Part shown: positions 1 through 11,104 of the stretch, piece by piece
Numbering within the stretch: the stretch's first letter is position 1
Layout of the letters: each line of letters opens with the position of its first letter
NCBI GenBank assembly: GCA_014874485.1
Contig: JADBJK010000016.1
Span: 120,178-184,177 of the forward strand
Origin: Chloroflexota bacterium
Lineage (GTDB): Bacteria > Chloroflexota > Anaerolineae > DTLA01
DNA length: 64,000 bases
Direction: 5' to 3'
Translations under genes and position numbers: made by a program
The notes under the pieces: model-generated
Seen by the model: only the letters and a program-made list of their open reading frames with translations
Databases searched by the model: none
What the model was told of the DNA's origin: nothing

Positions 1-477
1 GCGCTAGCAGTACTCCTGACAGGCGGGCTTCTGCTTACGTCTCTCGCCGTCCGCCGCTACGTGGAGATGGACGACTACGACAACGGCCAGATGGTGGACT
101 ACCGAGCGATCACGGCCGTTCTCAAAGCGCACGACCCTGACCTTTCGCGCAAGCTCGTCATGTCTGTGCACCCCGCGCGGGCCTACTATCTGGGGTCGGG
201 ATACCTGCCCGCGCCGCTGTACTACGAGGGCACGGTGGACGGCTTGGTCTCGTACCGGGGGATCAAACCCGAAACGGACATGCTCACTTTGCGTTTCCCC
301 TCCGCCACCCCGCTTGAGCAGGCGCGGGCTGACTATCTCATCTATGATGTGGGGCTTCGCTCGCACCTGCCCCAGTTTGCGTTCCTGTTTGACCCCACAT
401 CGGAGCAGGTACCGGACAACTTCCGGCTAGTTTACCAATCCAACGACGTGGTCGTGTATGAAATCCTCCGGCGGTGA
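1..477 (+). CDS. C-terminal part of a membrane glycosyltransferase-like protein (5' truncated by window edge)
   Basis: The frame is open from base 1, so the gene starts outside the window. The visible 158 residues begin with the end of a hydrophobic membrane helix closed by Arg-Arg, followed by a soluble domain of about 140 residues ending in VVYEILRR. A last membrane helix plus a soluble tail of this kind is typical of GT39/PMT-like integral membrane glycosyltransferases that use lipid-linked sugars. It lies 36 bp before a radical SAM gene and a GT2 gene on the same strand, which supports a cell-surface glycan locus. No catalytic motif is visible in this fragment, so the family assignment is inference. 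Confidence 0.55.
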   Translation, partial: ALAVLLTGGLLLTSLAVRRYVEMDDYDNGQMVDYRAITAVLKAHDPDLSRKLVMSVHPARAYYLGSGYLPAPLYYEGTVDGLVSYRGIKPETDMLTLRFPSATPLEQARADYLIYDVGLRSHLPQFAFLFDPTSEQVPDNFRLVYQSNDVVVYEILRR

Positions 478-513
478 TCCGCCGCCAGGACACCCCGACC
501 CACCGAGGCTGAC

Positions 514-1551
514 ATGGCTGAAATCAAGGACATCCGAAAGCGACTGAGCGAGAATCAGCAGTACGAGGCGAACCTGCGCCCCGCGTTCCCCAAGAACATG
601 CTGGTGGAACTGACCAACGCCTGCAACCATCGCTGCATCTTCTGCGCGAACCGCAAAATGACGCGCCCCGTGGGACACATAGATGACGCGCTGATGCTTC
701 GGGTCTTGCGCGAGGCCTTTGACCTGGGCACGCGCGAGGTGGGCTTCTACGCCACCGGCGAGCCGTTCGCATCGCCCAACCTGGCCCGGTACGTGGGCGA
801 GGCCAAGCGCCTGGGCTATACCTACGTGTACGTAACGACCAACGGTGCGCTGGCAACCCCGCCCCGCGCGCGGGAGGTGATAGACGCCGGCCTGGACAGC
901 ATCAAGTTCTCCATCAACGCCGGCACGCGCGAGAGTTACGAGCGAATTCACGGGTACGATGATTTCCAGCGGGTGCTTCAGAACCTGGCCTTCGTGTCGG
1001 AATACCGCAAGGCCCTGGACAGGCCCTTCAGGGTGTACGTGTCTTGTGTGTTGACCCGATACACCGAGGGCGAGCAGATGCGGCTTCGTTCGCTGGTGGA
1101 GCCGTTGGTGGACGATGTGTTGTTCCTAAACGTGGTGAACCAAGGCGGGTTCATGTTTGAAATCAACGAATACCTGGCCGTAAACGGTTCCGCCCCGACG
1201 CGGACTCCGCCCTGCCCGATGCTGTTCAACCGAATCCACATCACGCGCGAGGGCTACCTGAACGCCTGTTGCGTGGATTACCAGAACTATCTTGTGGTGG
1301 CCGACCTGAATGTGCTGTCCCTGCGCGACGCCTGGCACAGCGAGACTTTCGTTGAACTGCGGCGCAGACATCTGGAGGGTGCGCTGACGGGCATCCTTTG
1401 CCACAACTGCCTGTTCAACCAGGACACGCCCGTGGAGCCGTGGATGCCCCAGTACGCGGCCCTATACCGTCCCGACGAGTCGCAGATCGCAGCCGAGATG
1501 CGCAGGCGGCTGGCCGGCTGGGATGCGAAGGAGACGGAGGCGATTCCATGA
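514..1551 (+). CDS. Radical SAM/SPASM domain protein
   Basis: 345 residues. The N-terminal region has the radical SAM cluster motif CNHRCIFC (Cys37, Cys41, Cys44), which binds the SAM-coordinating [4Fe-4S] cluster. A glycine-rich TGEPF stretch follows at about 85-90 (SAM-binding GGEP equivalent). The C-terminal third has spaced cysteines (TPPCPM, NACCVDY, LCHNC) expected of a SPASM auxiliary-cluster domain. SPASM proteins modify peptides or small molecules; those next to glycosyltransferases are common in cell-surface polysaccharide clusters. The stop overlaps the next start as ATGA, so translation is probably coupled to the GT2 gene. The substrate cannot be told from the sequence. Confidence 0.85.
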   Translation: MAEIKDIRKRLSENQQYEANLRPAFPKNMLVELTNACNHRCIFCANRKMTRPVGHIDDALMLRVLREAFDLGTREVGFYATGEPFASPNLARYVGEAKRLGYTYVYVTTNGALATPPRAREVIDAGLDSIKFSINAGTRESYERIHGYDDFQRVLQNLAFVSEYRKALDRPFRVYVSCVLTRYTEGEQMRLRSLVEPLVDDVLFLNVVNQGGFMFEINEYLAVNGSAPTRTPPCPMLFNRIHITREGYLNACCVDYQNYLVVADLNVLSLRDAWHSETFVELRRRHLEGALTGILCHNCLFNQDTPVEPWMPQYAALYRPDESQIAAEMRRRLAGWDAKETEAIP

Positions 1552-2474
1552 CCGACGCAGGCCCCGTGCGCGCCATCACCGTCGCCGTGTGTACCTACGG
1601 CGATGCCCCGCATCTGGCCGAGGCGCTGGCGTCGCTGGTGGCGCAGGAACTGCCCACCGGCCTGCGCGTGGACATCCTCTGCGTGGACAACAACCCCGCA
1701 CCGCGCGTTGCGCTCCCCGCCGACCTGGCCGACCGTGTGCGCATCGTCCGAGAGCCGACGCCCGGCCTGTCGCGGGCGCGCAACGCCGCCGTGGCCCACA
1801 CCACCGGCGACACCCTCGCGCTCCTGGACGACGACGCCGTGGCCGCGCCCGGGTGGGTCGCGGCGATGGCCGAGGACTTGGAACGCACCGGCGCGTGGTG
1901 CCTGGGCGGGCGCGTGCTCCCCCGCTGGCCCGGCGACGAGCCGACATGGCTGCACCCCCAACTGCGCTACCTGCTGAGCATCGTGGACCTGGGCGACAAG
2001 GTGCGCTCCCTGCGCGGGCCTCTATTCCCGTGCGGCACGAACCTGGCCATCCGTCGGTTCGCATTTGACCGCGTGGGCCTGTTCCGTCCCGCGCTGGGAC
2101 GGCACCCCGGGTCGCTCCTATCGGGCGAGGAGATTGACCTGTTCCGCCGCGTCCTGCGCGCCGGGGGCACCGTGGCCTACACGCCCCACGCCGTCGTCCA
2201 CCACATCATCCCGGCGTCGCGCCTGACGCCGGCCTTCCTGCGCCGCCGCGCCTGGTGGGAGGGGAGGACGTTGGCGCTCCTAGACCGCATCCACCGAGGC
2301 TGGGCATTCGCGCTGGGGATGGCCATCGCGCGGACGGGGCTTGCTGTCGTGCGTGAGCCGGCCGCGTGGGTCTCGGCGCGGCGGGCCGGCCAGCCCCCCG
2401 AACTGGCCATCTGCCGCGCCCGGAAGGTGCTGGGCTACTGGGCCGGGCTGTTTGCCCCCATCCGCGAGGAGTAG
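1548..2474 (+). CDS. Glycosyltransferase family 2 protein
   Basis: 308 residues with a GT-A fold pattern: the N-terminal beta strand ITVAVCTYG, DNNPAP at about 47-52, GLSRARNAA at 73-81, and the metal/nucleotide-binding acidic triad LLDDDA (Asp94-96). A later SGEEIDL stretch matches the catalytic ED region of GT2 enzymes. The enzyme should transfer a sugar from a nucleotide-sugar donor at the cytoplasmic face, probably for a surface glycan or lipid. The start was chosen because the ATG overlaps the preceding stop as ATGA; a longer in-frame extension would run inside the radical SAM gene. The C-terminus has a hydrophobic stretch that may sit on the membrane. Confidence 0.85.
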   Translation: MTDAGPVRAITVAVCTYGDAPHLAEALASLVAQELPTGLRVDILCVDNNPAPRVALPADLADRVRIVREPTPGLSRARNAAVAHTTGDTLALLDDDAVAAPGWVAAMAEDLERTGAWCLGGRVLPRWPGDEPTWLHPQLRYLLSIVDLGDKVRSLRGPLFPCGTNLAIRRFAFDRVGLFRPALGRHPGSLLSGEEIDLFRRVLRAGGTVAYTPHAVVHHIIPASRLTPAFLRRRAWWEGRTLALLDRIHRGWAFALGMAIARTGLAVVREPAAWVSARRAGQPPELAICRARKVLGYWAGLFAPIREE

Positions 2475-2483
2475 AAGGCCGTT

Positions 2484-2513
2484 TTGCGCACAGGTCAGAC
2501 CGCACAGTATAAT
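2484..2513 (+). promoter_or_regulatory. Candidate sigma70 promoter for the DUF72 gene
   Basis: A -10 of TATAAT (2508-2513) lies 18 bp after a weak -35 TTGCGC (2484-2489), in the gap between the GT2 and DUF72 genes. Confidence 0.4.
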
Positions 2514-2541
2514 CGGATTGTCGCAACGGAAGAGCGACTTT

Positions 2542-2609
2542 CGCCGCCAAGAGCGCAGAGTACGTAGGAAACGTTGAGAATCTCTGCGTTCTCTGCGTAC
2601 TCCGCGGTG
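2542..2609. repeat. Dispersed inverted repeat (gcagag / ctctgcg type)
   Basis: The left arm carries gccaagagcgcagag and the right arm ctgcgtactccgcgg, an imperfect inverted repeat in non-coding DNA. A second member of the family lies at 54020-54087. These look like short dispersed palindromic elements, not part of a gene. Confidence 0.5.
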
Positions 2610-2659
2610 AATCTGTGGCCCCATTCTGGGGCTTGTTTGCAGTGCAAGGAGGGACGGCC

Positions 2660-3499
2660 ATGAGCAAAATCTACGTGGGCACATCCTCCTGGTCCGACCA
2701 TGCCAACTTCTACCCGCCCGGCCTGCCAAGCAATCAGCAGATCGTCTTCTACGCCCAGCATTTCCCCATCGTGGAGATCAACTCCACCTTCTACCGCATG
2801 ATGCCCGCGCGGAACTTCCAGTTGTGGGCCGAGCGGACGCCTCCCGGCTTCATCTTTGACGTCAAGCCCTACCGACAGTTGACCTGGCACGACCGCGAGA
2901 ACCCGCCCGACGACGAGGCGTTCGCCGCGTTCCGCGCATCCATCCAGCCGCTGCGGGACGCAGGCAAACTGGGTGCGGTTACCTTCCAGTTCCCGCCGCG
3001 GTACGGGTACTCGCCTGAGAATCTGGACTACATCCGCCGGTGCCGGGAGGCCCTGCCCGACGACCGCATGAGCATTGAGTTCCGCAACCGCACGTGGTTT
3101 GAGGACGAGCGCCTGCCGGAGGTCGTGGAGGCGCTGCGGCAGATGGGGCTTGCGCTGACCGTCGTGGACGAGCCGCAGGTCGGCACGGGCAGCGTGCCCA
3201 TCGTGCTGGAGGTCCCCAACCCCGACCTGAGCGTCGTGCGGTTTCACGGGCGCAACGTGGGGACTTGGTACAAGCAGGTGGAGCGCACGGCGAGCCGCTT
3301 TGACTACCTGTATTCGGAAGACGAACTGCGCGAGTGGGTTCCCCGCATCGCGCGGCTGGCGGGCGCGGCGCGCGAGGTGCACGTGTTTTTCAACAACAAC
3401 AAGGCCGACTACGCCGTTACCAACGCCCGCCAACTCACGCTGCTGCTGCACGAGTCCCTGGCAGACCACGAGGTGATCCGCCCGGCTACACTTCTTTGA
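2660..3499 (+). CDS. DUF72 family protein (YecE-like)
   Basis: 279 residues. It opens with IYVGTSSWSD and continues with FPIVEINSTFYRM, ANFQLWAERTPPGFIFDVKP and IEFRNRTW, which are hallmark stretches of the DUF72/YecE TIM-barrel family. The family's biochemical role is not established. The ATG at 2660 was chosen over an upstream in-frame start because an AAGGAGGG ribosome-binding site sits seven bases before it. The 3' end overlaps the convergent flavoprotein gene by 14 bp. Length is normal for the family. Confidence 0.88.
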   Translation: MSKIYVGTSSWSDHANFYPPGLPSNQQIVFYAQHFPIVEINSTFYRMMPARNFQLWAERTPPGFIFDVKPYRQLTWHDRENPPDDEAFAAFRASIQPLRDAGKLGAVTFQFPPRYGYSPENLDYIRRCREALPDDRMSIEFRNRTWFEDERLPEVVEALRQMGLALTVVDEPQVGTGSVPIVLEVPNPDLSVVRFHGRNVGTWYKQVERTASRFDYLYSEDELREWVPRIARLAGAAREVHVFFNNNKADYAVTNARQLTLLLHESLADHEVIRPATLL

Positions 3500-4838
3500 C
3501 GATTTGCCGCACGGCGGTGAGAACCGGGTCCCACACGGGCGAGAAAGGCGGCGCGTAACTGAGGTCCAGGTGGATCATCTCGTCCACCGTCATCCCTGCG
3601 TGCAGGGCCACCGCCATGACGTCAATCCGCTTGGCCGCGCCCTCGGTGCCCACAATTTGCCCACCGAGGAATCGCCCGGTGCCCTTCTCTGCGAGCACCT
3701 TCACGGTGATGGTCCCCGCCCCCGGGTAGTAGCCCGCGCGGGTGCGGCTCTTGACCGTGGCGGACACGAACTCCAGGCCCAGTTCGGCGATTTCCTTCTC
3801 CTGCAGGCCCGTTCGCGCCACCTCCAGCGAGCAGATTTTGCTCACGGCCGTCCCCACGACGCCGGGGAACGTGGCGTGGCGTCCCCCCAGGTTCAGGCCG
3901 GCGACGCGCCCCTGCTTGTTGGCCGTCGTGCCGAGCGGGATGTGCGCGGGCCGGCGGCTGACCAGGTGGAACACCTCGGCGCAGTCGCCCGCAGCCCAGA
4001 TGCCCGCCACTTCGGTCTGCATGCGTTCGTTCACGCGAATCGCCCCTTTGACGCCCAGCGGGATTCCCGCAGCACGGGCGAGTTCCGTATTGGGCCGGAC
4101 GCCCATCCCCAGTATCGCCATATCGGCAGGCAACTCGCGCTTGTCCGTGATGACCGCGCGCAGCCTGCCGTCCTTTACGTCAAACGCGATGACCTCCTCG
4201 CCCAGGTACAACGTGATTCCGATGCCTCGGATGGCGTCCGAAACCAGCGCGCCCATATCGGGGTCCAGCGTGTTCATCACCTGCGGCCCGCGCTGCACCA
4301 GGGAGGTCTCCAGATCGCGCAAGCACATCGCCTCGGCCATCTCCAGGCCGATGTACCCGCCGCCGACGATGACAACCCTGCGGGCCTTGCCCTCGTCCAC
4401 AATCTGGCGCAGGTGGATGCCGCTCTCCAGCGTGTGCACGCCGTAGATGCCCTCGGCGTCGGCCCCTGGAACGGCAGGGCGCACCGGCAGCGCACCCGTT
4501 GCGATGAGCAGGTGGTCATACGGTTCCCACCAGGCGTCGCCGGTCTCCAGATTGCGGACGCGCACGCGACGGCCCTCGGGGTCAATCTCCGTTACCTCGT
4601 GGCGCACGCAGGCGTCTATCCCCTGTCGGCGGAACTCGTCGGGCGTGCGGGCGACGAGGGCTCGCCACTCCTGGACAAGCCCGCCCACGTAGTACGGTAT
4701 GCCGCAGGCCGCGTAGGATGTGTGCGGCCCGCGTTCAAACACGACGATGTCCAGGTCATCGCGAAGGCGGCGAGCCTGCGACGCGGCGCTCATCCCCGCC
4801 GCATCCCCACCGATGACGACGAGACGCTCCTTCCCCAT
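3486..4838 (-). CDS. FAD-dependent pyridine nucleotide-disulfide oxidoreductase, CoA-disulfide reductase-like
   Basis: 450 residues. An N-terminal FAD-binding Rossmann fold (VVIGGDAAGMSAA, residues 7-19) is followed by SYAACGIPYY with Cys45, the single redox cysteine typical of CoA-disulfide reductase and NADH oxidase/peroxidase relatives. A second Rossmann motif VVIVGGGYIGLEMAEA (155-170) binds NAD(P)H, and WAAGDCAEV (281-289) is the second FAD contact. The C-terminal dimerisation domain is present. It probably reduces CoA disulfide, persulfide or another thiol/oxygen substrate. The ATG at 4838 has an AGGAGG site directly upstream. It is separated from the methyl-cycle operon by a repeat block and may be transcribed separately. 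Confidence 0.85.
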   Translation of the reverse strand: MGKERLVVIGGDAAGMSAASQARRLRDDLDIVVFERGPHTSYAACGIPYYVGGLVQEWRALVARTPDEFRRQGIDACVRHEVTEIDPEGRRVRVRNLETGDAWWEPYDHLLIATGALPVRPAVPGADAEGIYGVHTLESGIHLRQIVDEGKARRVVIVGGGYIGLEMAEAMCLRDLETSLVQRGPQVMNTLDPDMGALVSDAIRGIGITLYLGEEVIAFDVKDGRLRAVITDKRELPADMAILGMGVRPNTELARAAGIPLGVKGAIRVNERMQTEVAGIWAAGDCAEVFHLVSRRPAHIPLGTTANKQGRVAGLNLGGRHATFPGVVGTAVSKICSLEVARTGLQEKEIAELGLEFVSATVKSRTRAGYYPGAGTITVKVLAEKGTGRFLGGQIVGTEGAAKRIDVMAVALHAGMTVDEMIHLDLSYAPPFSPVWDPVLTAVRQIVKEV

Positions 4839-4942
4839 GCGCGACCTCCTGTGCCGGTGTTTGGCACACAGGGTAGCCGATGGCCGCGCGCGTGTCAAAA
4901 GAAAACCTCCGAGCCGGGGGTCGGCGTCGGAGGTCGTGCATC

Positions 4943-5128
4943 TGTCATTGCGAGCGAAGCGAAGCCATCCCTACGTGCGACGCACCTCGGAGGTGCGTCG
5001 CACGTGCCTTCTCATGTCCTTGCGAGCGAAGCGAAGCATCTCGGTTGCGAGATTCTTCGGCGCTCTGCGCCTCAGTAGGGACAATTCATGAATTGTCCCT
5101 ACGGGCGTCGCGTGCCCTCGCAATGACA
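4943..5128. repeat. Palindromic repeat element A (tgtcattgcgag family)
   Basis: About 186 bp bounded by TGTCATTGCGAG and its complement CTCGCAATGACA. It contains two nested perfect palindromes: a 29-bp hairpin with arms gtgcgacgcacct/aggtgcgtcgcac and a 24-bp palindrome with the core acaattcatgaattgt. The element fills most of the 450-bp gap between ahcY and the flavoprotein gene together with copy B; I see no gene there. Confidence 0.75.
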
Positions 5129-5138
5129 ACCCCTCCCT

Positions 5139-5279
5139 GTCATTGCGAGCGAAGCGAAGCCATCCCTACGTGCGACGCACCTCGGAGGTGCGTCGCACGT
5201 GCCTTCTCATGTCCTTGTGAGCGAAGCGAAGCATCTCGGTTGGCGGGATTCTTCGGCGTCGCGTGCCCTCGCAATGACA
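5139..5279. repeat. Palindromic repeat element B, shorter copy of element A
   Basis: About 141 bp with the same terminal inverted repeats as element A and the same gtgcgacgcacct hairpin, but lacking the segment with the attcatgaat palindrome. The two copies are in tandem, 10 bp apart, just downstream of ahcY. Confidence 0.75.
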
Positions 5280-5290
5280 AGCCCAGATTA

Positions 5291-7427
<2,137 letters not shown>

Positions 7428-7431
<4 letters not shown>

Positions 7432-8396
7432 CTGCCGCCGCTCAGCAGGTCATCCAATTCGGGCGCATCGCCAAAGGTTTGGCGGTAGCGCGCCACGAAT
7501 TCGTCCCGCGTGTAGTGGTGGTTCTGCGTCCCGTGCTTCTCCAGCACGTAGGTGGCGGCCAGGCTGGCAATGCGCCCCGTCGTTTCCCACGAGTACCCGC
7601 GCATCATCCCCTTGATGATGCCCGCGCGATAGGCGTCGCCCACGCCCGTCGGCTCGCACAGCGTGCTGGGGCACACAGCGGGGACTTCCACCCTGCGCCC
7701 GTCGGCCCAGATGACCGACCCGTCCTCGCCACATGTAACGATGAGGATGTCGGCCAACCCCTGCACTTCCTCGTCCGTCAGGCGGGTCTTGTTCTTGAAC
7801 ATCTCCAGTTCGTAATCGTTGACGATGAGGGCTTTCGCCCCGCGCGCGCTCTCCACCAGTTCATCGGGGCTGAGGCGGATGATCTGCTGGCTGGGGTCGT
7901 AGATGTACGGGATGCCCAGCGCCTTGCACTCCTGCGCATACTGCGTCATGGCGACGGGGTCATTGGGCGAAATGACGGCCAGCGTCGGCTTTGGGTCGCC
8001 CACCTGGCGGAAGGAGAGGTCGCGTGCCCTGGCCATCGCGCCCGTGTAGAAACTGGCGATCTGATTGTTATCCTGGTCAGTGCTCACGAAGAACGACGCG
8101 GTGAACAGGTCGGGTATCTCGCGGATGAGCGACGTGTCCACCCCGTTCCGCTCCAGCCAGGCGCGGTAGTCCGAGAAGTCCTGCCCGACGGTGCCCATGA
8201 CGGTGGGGCGCTCGCCGAGCAGCGCCAGCGAGTAGGCGATGTTGGGCGCGCACCCGCCACGCTCCTTCCGCATGGAGTCCACCAGGAAGCTCACGCTGAG
8301 CATGTGAATCTTGTCGGGCAGGATGTGATCCTTGAACCGACCAGGGAACGACATGATGTAGTCAAAGGCGATGGAGCCTGTTACGACAATCCGCAT
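7428..8396 (-). CDS. PfkB-family carbohydrate/nucleoside kinase, probable adenosine kinase
   Basis: 322 residues with the ribokinase fold. The N-terminus RIVVTGSIAFDYIMSFPG and GGCAPNIAYSLALLG correspond to PfkB signature 1; EPTGVGDAYRAGII near 260-273 corresponds to signature 2 with the catalytic aspartate (GxGD). Members with this N-terminus are usually annotated as nucleoside or adenosine kinases. Its place between mtnA/MetE-like and ahcY fits phosphorylation of the adenosine released by AhcY. The ATG at 8396 was preferred over an in-frame upstream start because it gives the canonical N-terminus and sits 2 bp after the previous gene. Substrate assignment is inference from context. Confidence 0.82.
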
Positions 8397-8398
8397 GA

Positions 8399-9427
8399 TC
8401 AGGACACTCCGAACTTTCGTCTGGCCAGTTGCGACACCTGCGCCGTGGTGGCCAGCACCCTCTCGGCAGTCTCCACCGACAGCGAGCCAGTGCCGCACGA
8501 CGGCGTGATGAGGCTAGCCTCCACGATTCTGTCCAGCGGGATGCCTTTCGCCACCAGCATCTGCATGGCCTGCTCCAGGCGTTCCAGCAGGTGCTCCGGC
8601 GTCTCGGCGTAGATGACCTCGCTGGCAGGGACGATGCCCCACGCGATGATGCCGCCTCGGTTCAGGAACGCCTTGACGTCGTCGGCGTACAGGGCCAGCG
8701 TCTCGGCGTAGCCGTAGGCGTCCAGGTTGAGGATATGGATGGACGTGGCCAGCAGCAGCGACCAGTCGGTGTTGCCGCAGCAGTGCACGCCTTTGATGCC
8801 CTCCAGCCCCGCCAGGACTTCTTCCATGAGGGTGATGGCCTGCTCACGGCTGAGGGAAACGTAGGCCGAGCCAAAGGAACTCATGTACGGCTCGTCAATG
8901 AACGTGATGACCTTGGGCGAGAGTTTCTGCAGTTGCTTCTCCTGCCACCGCGCCTTGAGCCGCAGGTGCTTGGCGATGGCGTCGGCCAGAATCTCGTCGT
9001 ACAGGACCGGGCGGCGGTTCTGATCCACCACCACCAGCCCCCACGAGACCGGGCCGGTAACCTGCCCCTTGACCGCCGTCAGGCCGGGCAGCGGGCGGCC
9101 GACCAGTTCCGGCAGCCCCGCCGCGTAGTCGCGGCTAATGGCCCCGTGCTCCAGGTCGTTCTTGAGGTACGCGACGTACAACGCCTCTAGCGGCTCGTCC
9201 AGGTCCTGCTCGCGGTCCACGTAGATGCGCTCCTGTTCCAGCACGACCCCTGGGAACCGCTCGCTGTACTGCACGTACATGTTCTCCAGGAACGACCGCT
9301 TAGGCAGTTGCGGCCATGTGGGAATCTGGGGGAAGTTCTTGAGCACCAGGTCGCACGCTTGCTTTGGATCCGTGTGGGGGACGCTGCCCACCGACATCGG
9401 CAGAAGTTTAGGCTCCAGGGGTCTCAT
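8399..9427 (-). CDS. Core MetE-like cobalamin-independent methyltransferase (methionine synthase C-terminal domain type)
   Basis: About 342 residues, corresponding only to the catalytic C-terminal barrel of MetE/UroD-type methyltransferases. Zinc ligands are visible as [10 protein letters not shown] (His and Cys, mid-protein) and [12 protein letters not shown] near the C-terminus. Short core MetE proteins occur in Chloroflexota and archaea and are thought to make methionine using methylcobalamin or a corrinoid protein as methyl donor instead of methyltetrahydrofolate polyglutamate. Homocysteine would come from AhcY in the same operon. Two adjacent ATG codons exist; the second (9427) has better spacing from the GGAGG site. 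The 5' end overlaps mtnA by 20 bp. Confidence 0.82.
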   Translation of the reverse strand: MRPLEPKLLPMSVGSVPHTDPKQACDLVLKNFPQIPTWPQLPKRSFLENMYVQYSERFPGVVLEQERIYVDREQDLDEPLEALYVAYLKNDLEHGAISRDYAAGLPELVGRPLPGLTAVKGQVTGPVSWGLVVVDQNRRPVLYDEILADAIAKHLRLKARWQEKQLQKLSPKVITFIDEPYMSSFGSAYVSLSREQAITLMEEVLAGLEGIKGVHCCGNTDWSLLLATSIHILNLDAYGYAETLALYADDVKAFLNRGGIIAWGIVPASEVIYAETPEHLLERLEQAMQMLVAKGIPLDRIVEASLITPSCGTGSLSVETAERVLATTAQVSQLARRKFGVS

Positions 9428-10469
9428 CATTCGCCTCCATTCCCATGATTCGCCGCAGGCCCTCGCGGAACGGCGGCCAGACGATGCCGCGTTCGGTGAT
9501 GATGGCGGTTACGTAGCGGTGCGGCGTAACGTCAAAGGCGGGGTTCGCGACGGCCACGCCCTCAGGCGCGATGCAGACGCCCTCCACGTGGGTAACCTCG
9601 GTCGCGCACCGCTCCTCAATGGGCACGGCGTCGCCGTCGGGCACGCTCATGTCAATGGTGGACGTGGGGGCGACGGCATAGAACGGGACGCCGTTCTCCT
9701 TGGCGACGACCGCGATCTTGTACGTGCCCACCTTGTTGACCACGTCGCCATTGGCCGCGATGCGGTCTGCGCCCACGAGCACCGCCTGTATCTTGCCCGT
9801 GCGCAGGAAGTAGCCCGCGGCGTTGTCGGCAATGAGGGTTACGGGGATGCCGTCCTGCATGAGTTCCCAGGCAGTGAGCCGCGCGCCCTGGGAACGCGGG
9901 CGGGTCTCGTCGGCGTACACGTGGATGCGCTTGCCCTGCTCCACAGCGGCGCGCACCACACCCAGCGCCGTGCCGTAGTCCACGGTAGCCAGGCGGCCCG
10001 CGTTGCAGTGGGTCAGCACCGAGTCGCCGTCGCGCAGGAGTTCGGCCCCGAAGCGCCCCATGCGGCGGTTGGTCTCCACGTCCTCGTCGGCGATGGCCTG
10101 CGCCTCGGCCACCAGCGCCTGGGCGATTGCGGCCACAGGCTGCCCACGCAGGGCCTCGGCCCGCTTGCGCATCCTGTCCAGCGCCCAGAACAGGTTGACC
10201 GCCGTCGGGCGGGTGGCCGCGATTTCGCGCGCGGCATCGTCCAGTTCGGCCAGCAGTTGCTCGGAGTCGCGGGCCTGGCTACGCACGGCGCACAGGGCGA
10301 TGCCGAAAGCCGCCGCCGCCCCGATGGCGGGCGCTCCCCGCACGGCCATGTCGCGGATGGCCTGCGCCAACTCGTGGTGGTCGCGGCAAACCAACACCCG
10401 GTACTTCTGAGGCAGGAGCCGCTGGTCAATCATGTGGATTGCGTTGTCATGCCACTCAATGGTGCGCAC
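9408..10469 (-). CDS. mtnA: S-methyl-5-thioribose-1-phosphate isomerase
   Basis: 353 residues. It isomerises methylthioribose-1-phosphate to methylthioribulose-1-phosphate in methionine salvage. Recognisable stretches: [19 protein letters not shown] at the N-terminus, [39 protein letters not shown] (catalytic Cys region), [18 protein letters not shown] and [19 protein letters not shown] (catalytic Asp). The start is the GTG at 10469, preceded by GAGGGGAG; upstream in-frame sequence is the structured leader. It is the first gene of the methyl-cycle operon. Confidence 0.93.
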   Translation of the reverse strand: MRTIEWHDNAIHMIDQRLLPQKYRVLVCRDHHELAQAIRDMAVRGAPAIGAAAAFGIALCAVRSQARDSEQLLAELDDAAREIAATRPTAVNLFWALDRMRKRAEALRGQPVAAIAQALVAEAQAIADEDVETNRRMGRFGAELLRDGDSVLTHCNAGRLATVDYGTALGVVRAAVEQGKRIHVYADETRPRSQGARLTAWELMQDGIPVTLIADNAAGYFLRTGKIQAVLVGADRIAANGDVVNKVGTYKIAVVAKENGVPFYAVAPTSTIDMSVPDGDAVPIEERCATEVTHVEGVCIAPEGVAVANPAFDVTPHRYVTAIITERGIVWPPFREGLRRIMGMEANDETPGA

Positions 10470-10558
10470 CCGTCTCCCCTCGGCTTGCGTTTGATTTCCC
10501 GCAGGCGCGCTGCGCCGCAAAGAAAGAGGTCTCTCCTGCGAGAGAGACCTGAGCGAGG
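10470..10558 (-). promoter_or_regulatory. Structured 5' leader of the mtnA operon with a strong hairpin
   Basis: The predicted transcript leader is about 89 nt. It contains a perfect 9-bp stem aggtctctc/gagagacct with a 6-nt loop (10528-10551) and a second GC-rich hairpin near 10505-10520. The pyrimidine arm (ucucucuc) could alternatively pair with the GAGGGGAG ribosome-binding site of mtnA. This could be a translational switch; it does not match any riboswitch consensus that I can recall. Confidence 0.45.
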
Positions 10559-10565
10559 CAGGGGT

Positions 10566-10594
10566 ATGGTAGCATAGGGCAGGCACTTTGTCAA
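10566..10594 (-). promoter_or_regulatory. mtnA: Sigma70 promoter of the mtnA operon
   Basis: Read on the minus strand: -35 TTGACA (10594-10589), 17-bp spacer, -10 TACCAT (10571-10566). Consensus -35 and ideal spacing. It is divergent from the promoter at 10613-10641. Confidence 0.7.
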
Positions 10595-10612
10595 AGCGGC
10601 GACGCGGCGCGG

Positions 10613-10641
10613 TTGTGCGAACGCGGCGCGCGGCTTATAAT
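10613..10641 (+). promoter_or_regulatory. Sigma70 promoter of the DUF3795 gene
   Basis: -35 TTGTGC (10613-10618), 17-bp spacer, -10 TATAAT (10636-10641), 22 bp upstream of the start codon. Confidence 0.6.
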
Positions 10642-10662
10642 GCACGGCCAAGAGGTGCAACC

Positions 10663-10980
10663 ATGCGAGACGACCGAAGGTGGGCTGCCGTGTGCGGCAA
10701 GTATTGCGGCGATTGCCCCGAACTCCAGAGCGGGTGCAAGGGGTGCGCCTACCAGTTGGGCATCGCCCGAGCGAGCGAGTGCCCCGTGTTCCGATGCTGC
10801 GCCGTGGACCGCGGCCTGGAGCACTGCGGCCTGTGCCCGGACTTTGCCTGCCACACGTTCCTGGCGCTGGACAGCCCGTTGGAAGGTGCGAAGCGGTACC
10901 GAGCCCTGATTCACCGCGCGGAAGTGGGAACAGACGCCTGGCTTGACGAGGTGGCCTCGCGCAGGCGCAAGGGGCGGTAG
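10663..10980 (+). CDS. DUF3795 cysteine-rich small protein
   Basis: 105 residues. The N-terminus has CGKYCGDCPE, then CKGCAYQLG, ECPVFRCC and CGLCPDFACHTF, the cysteine pattern of the DUF3795 family. Cysteines arranged like this suggest bound zinc or an iron-sulfur cluster, but the function is unknown. It is a single gene transcribed divergently from the mtnA operon. The ATG was chosen because it follows an AGAGG site and a promoter; an upstream in-frame start would lie inside the promoter. Confidence 0.82.
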   Translation: MRDDRRWAAVCGKYCGDCPELQSGCKGCAYQLGIARASECPVFRCCAVDRGLEHCGLCPDFACHTFLALDSPLEGAKRYRALIHRAEVGTDAWLDEVASRRRKGR

Positions 10981-10983
10981 GAG

Positions 10984-11019
10984 CCTGGGGCAGCCTCGGC
11001 ATGGAAAGGCTGCCCCAGG
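10984..11019. terminator. GC-rich terminator-like hairpin between convergent transcription units
   Basis: A 12-bp stem cctggggcagcc/ggctgccccagg with a 12-nt loop lies just after the DUF3795 stop and downstream of the cohesin gene cluster, so it could end both convergent transcripts. A second GC-rich hairpin follows near 11026-11058. Neither has a U-tract. Confidence 0.5.
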
Positions 11020-11104
11020 GTGGGGTCCCTGGCCCCCGGGGGAGCAGGGGCCAGGGGGCGAGGGGGATTCCCGGGCAGAACCCGAGACCTCCTCCAAGCA
11101 AGGA

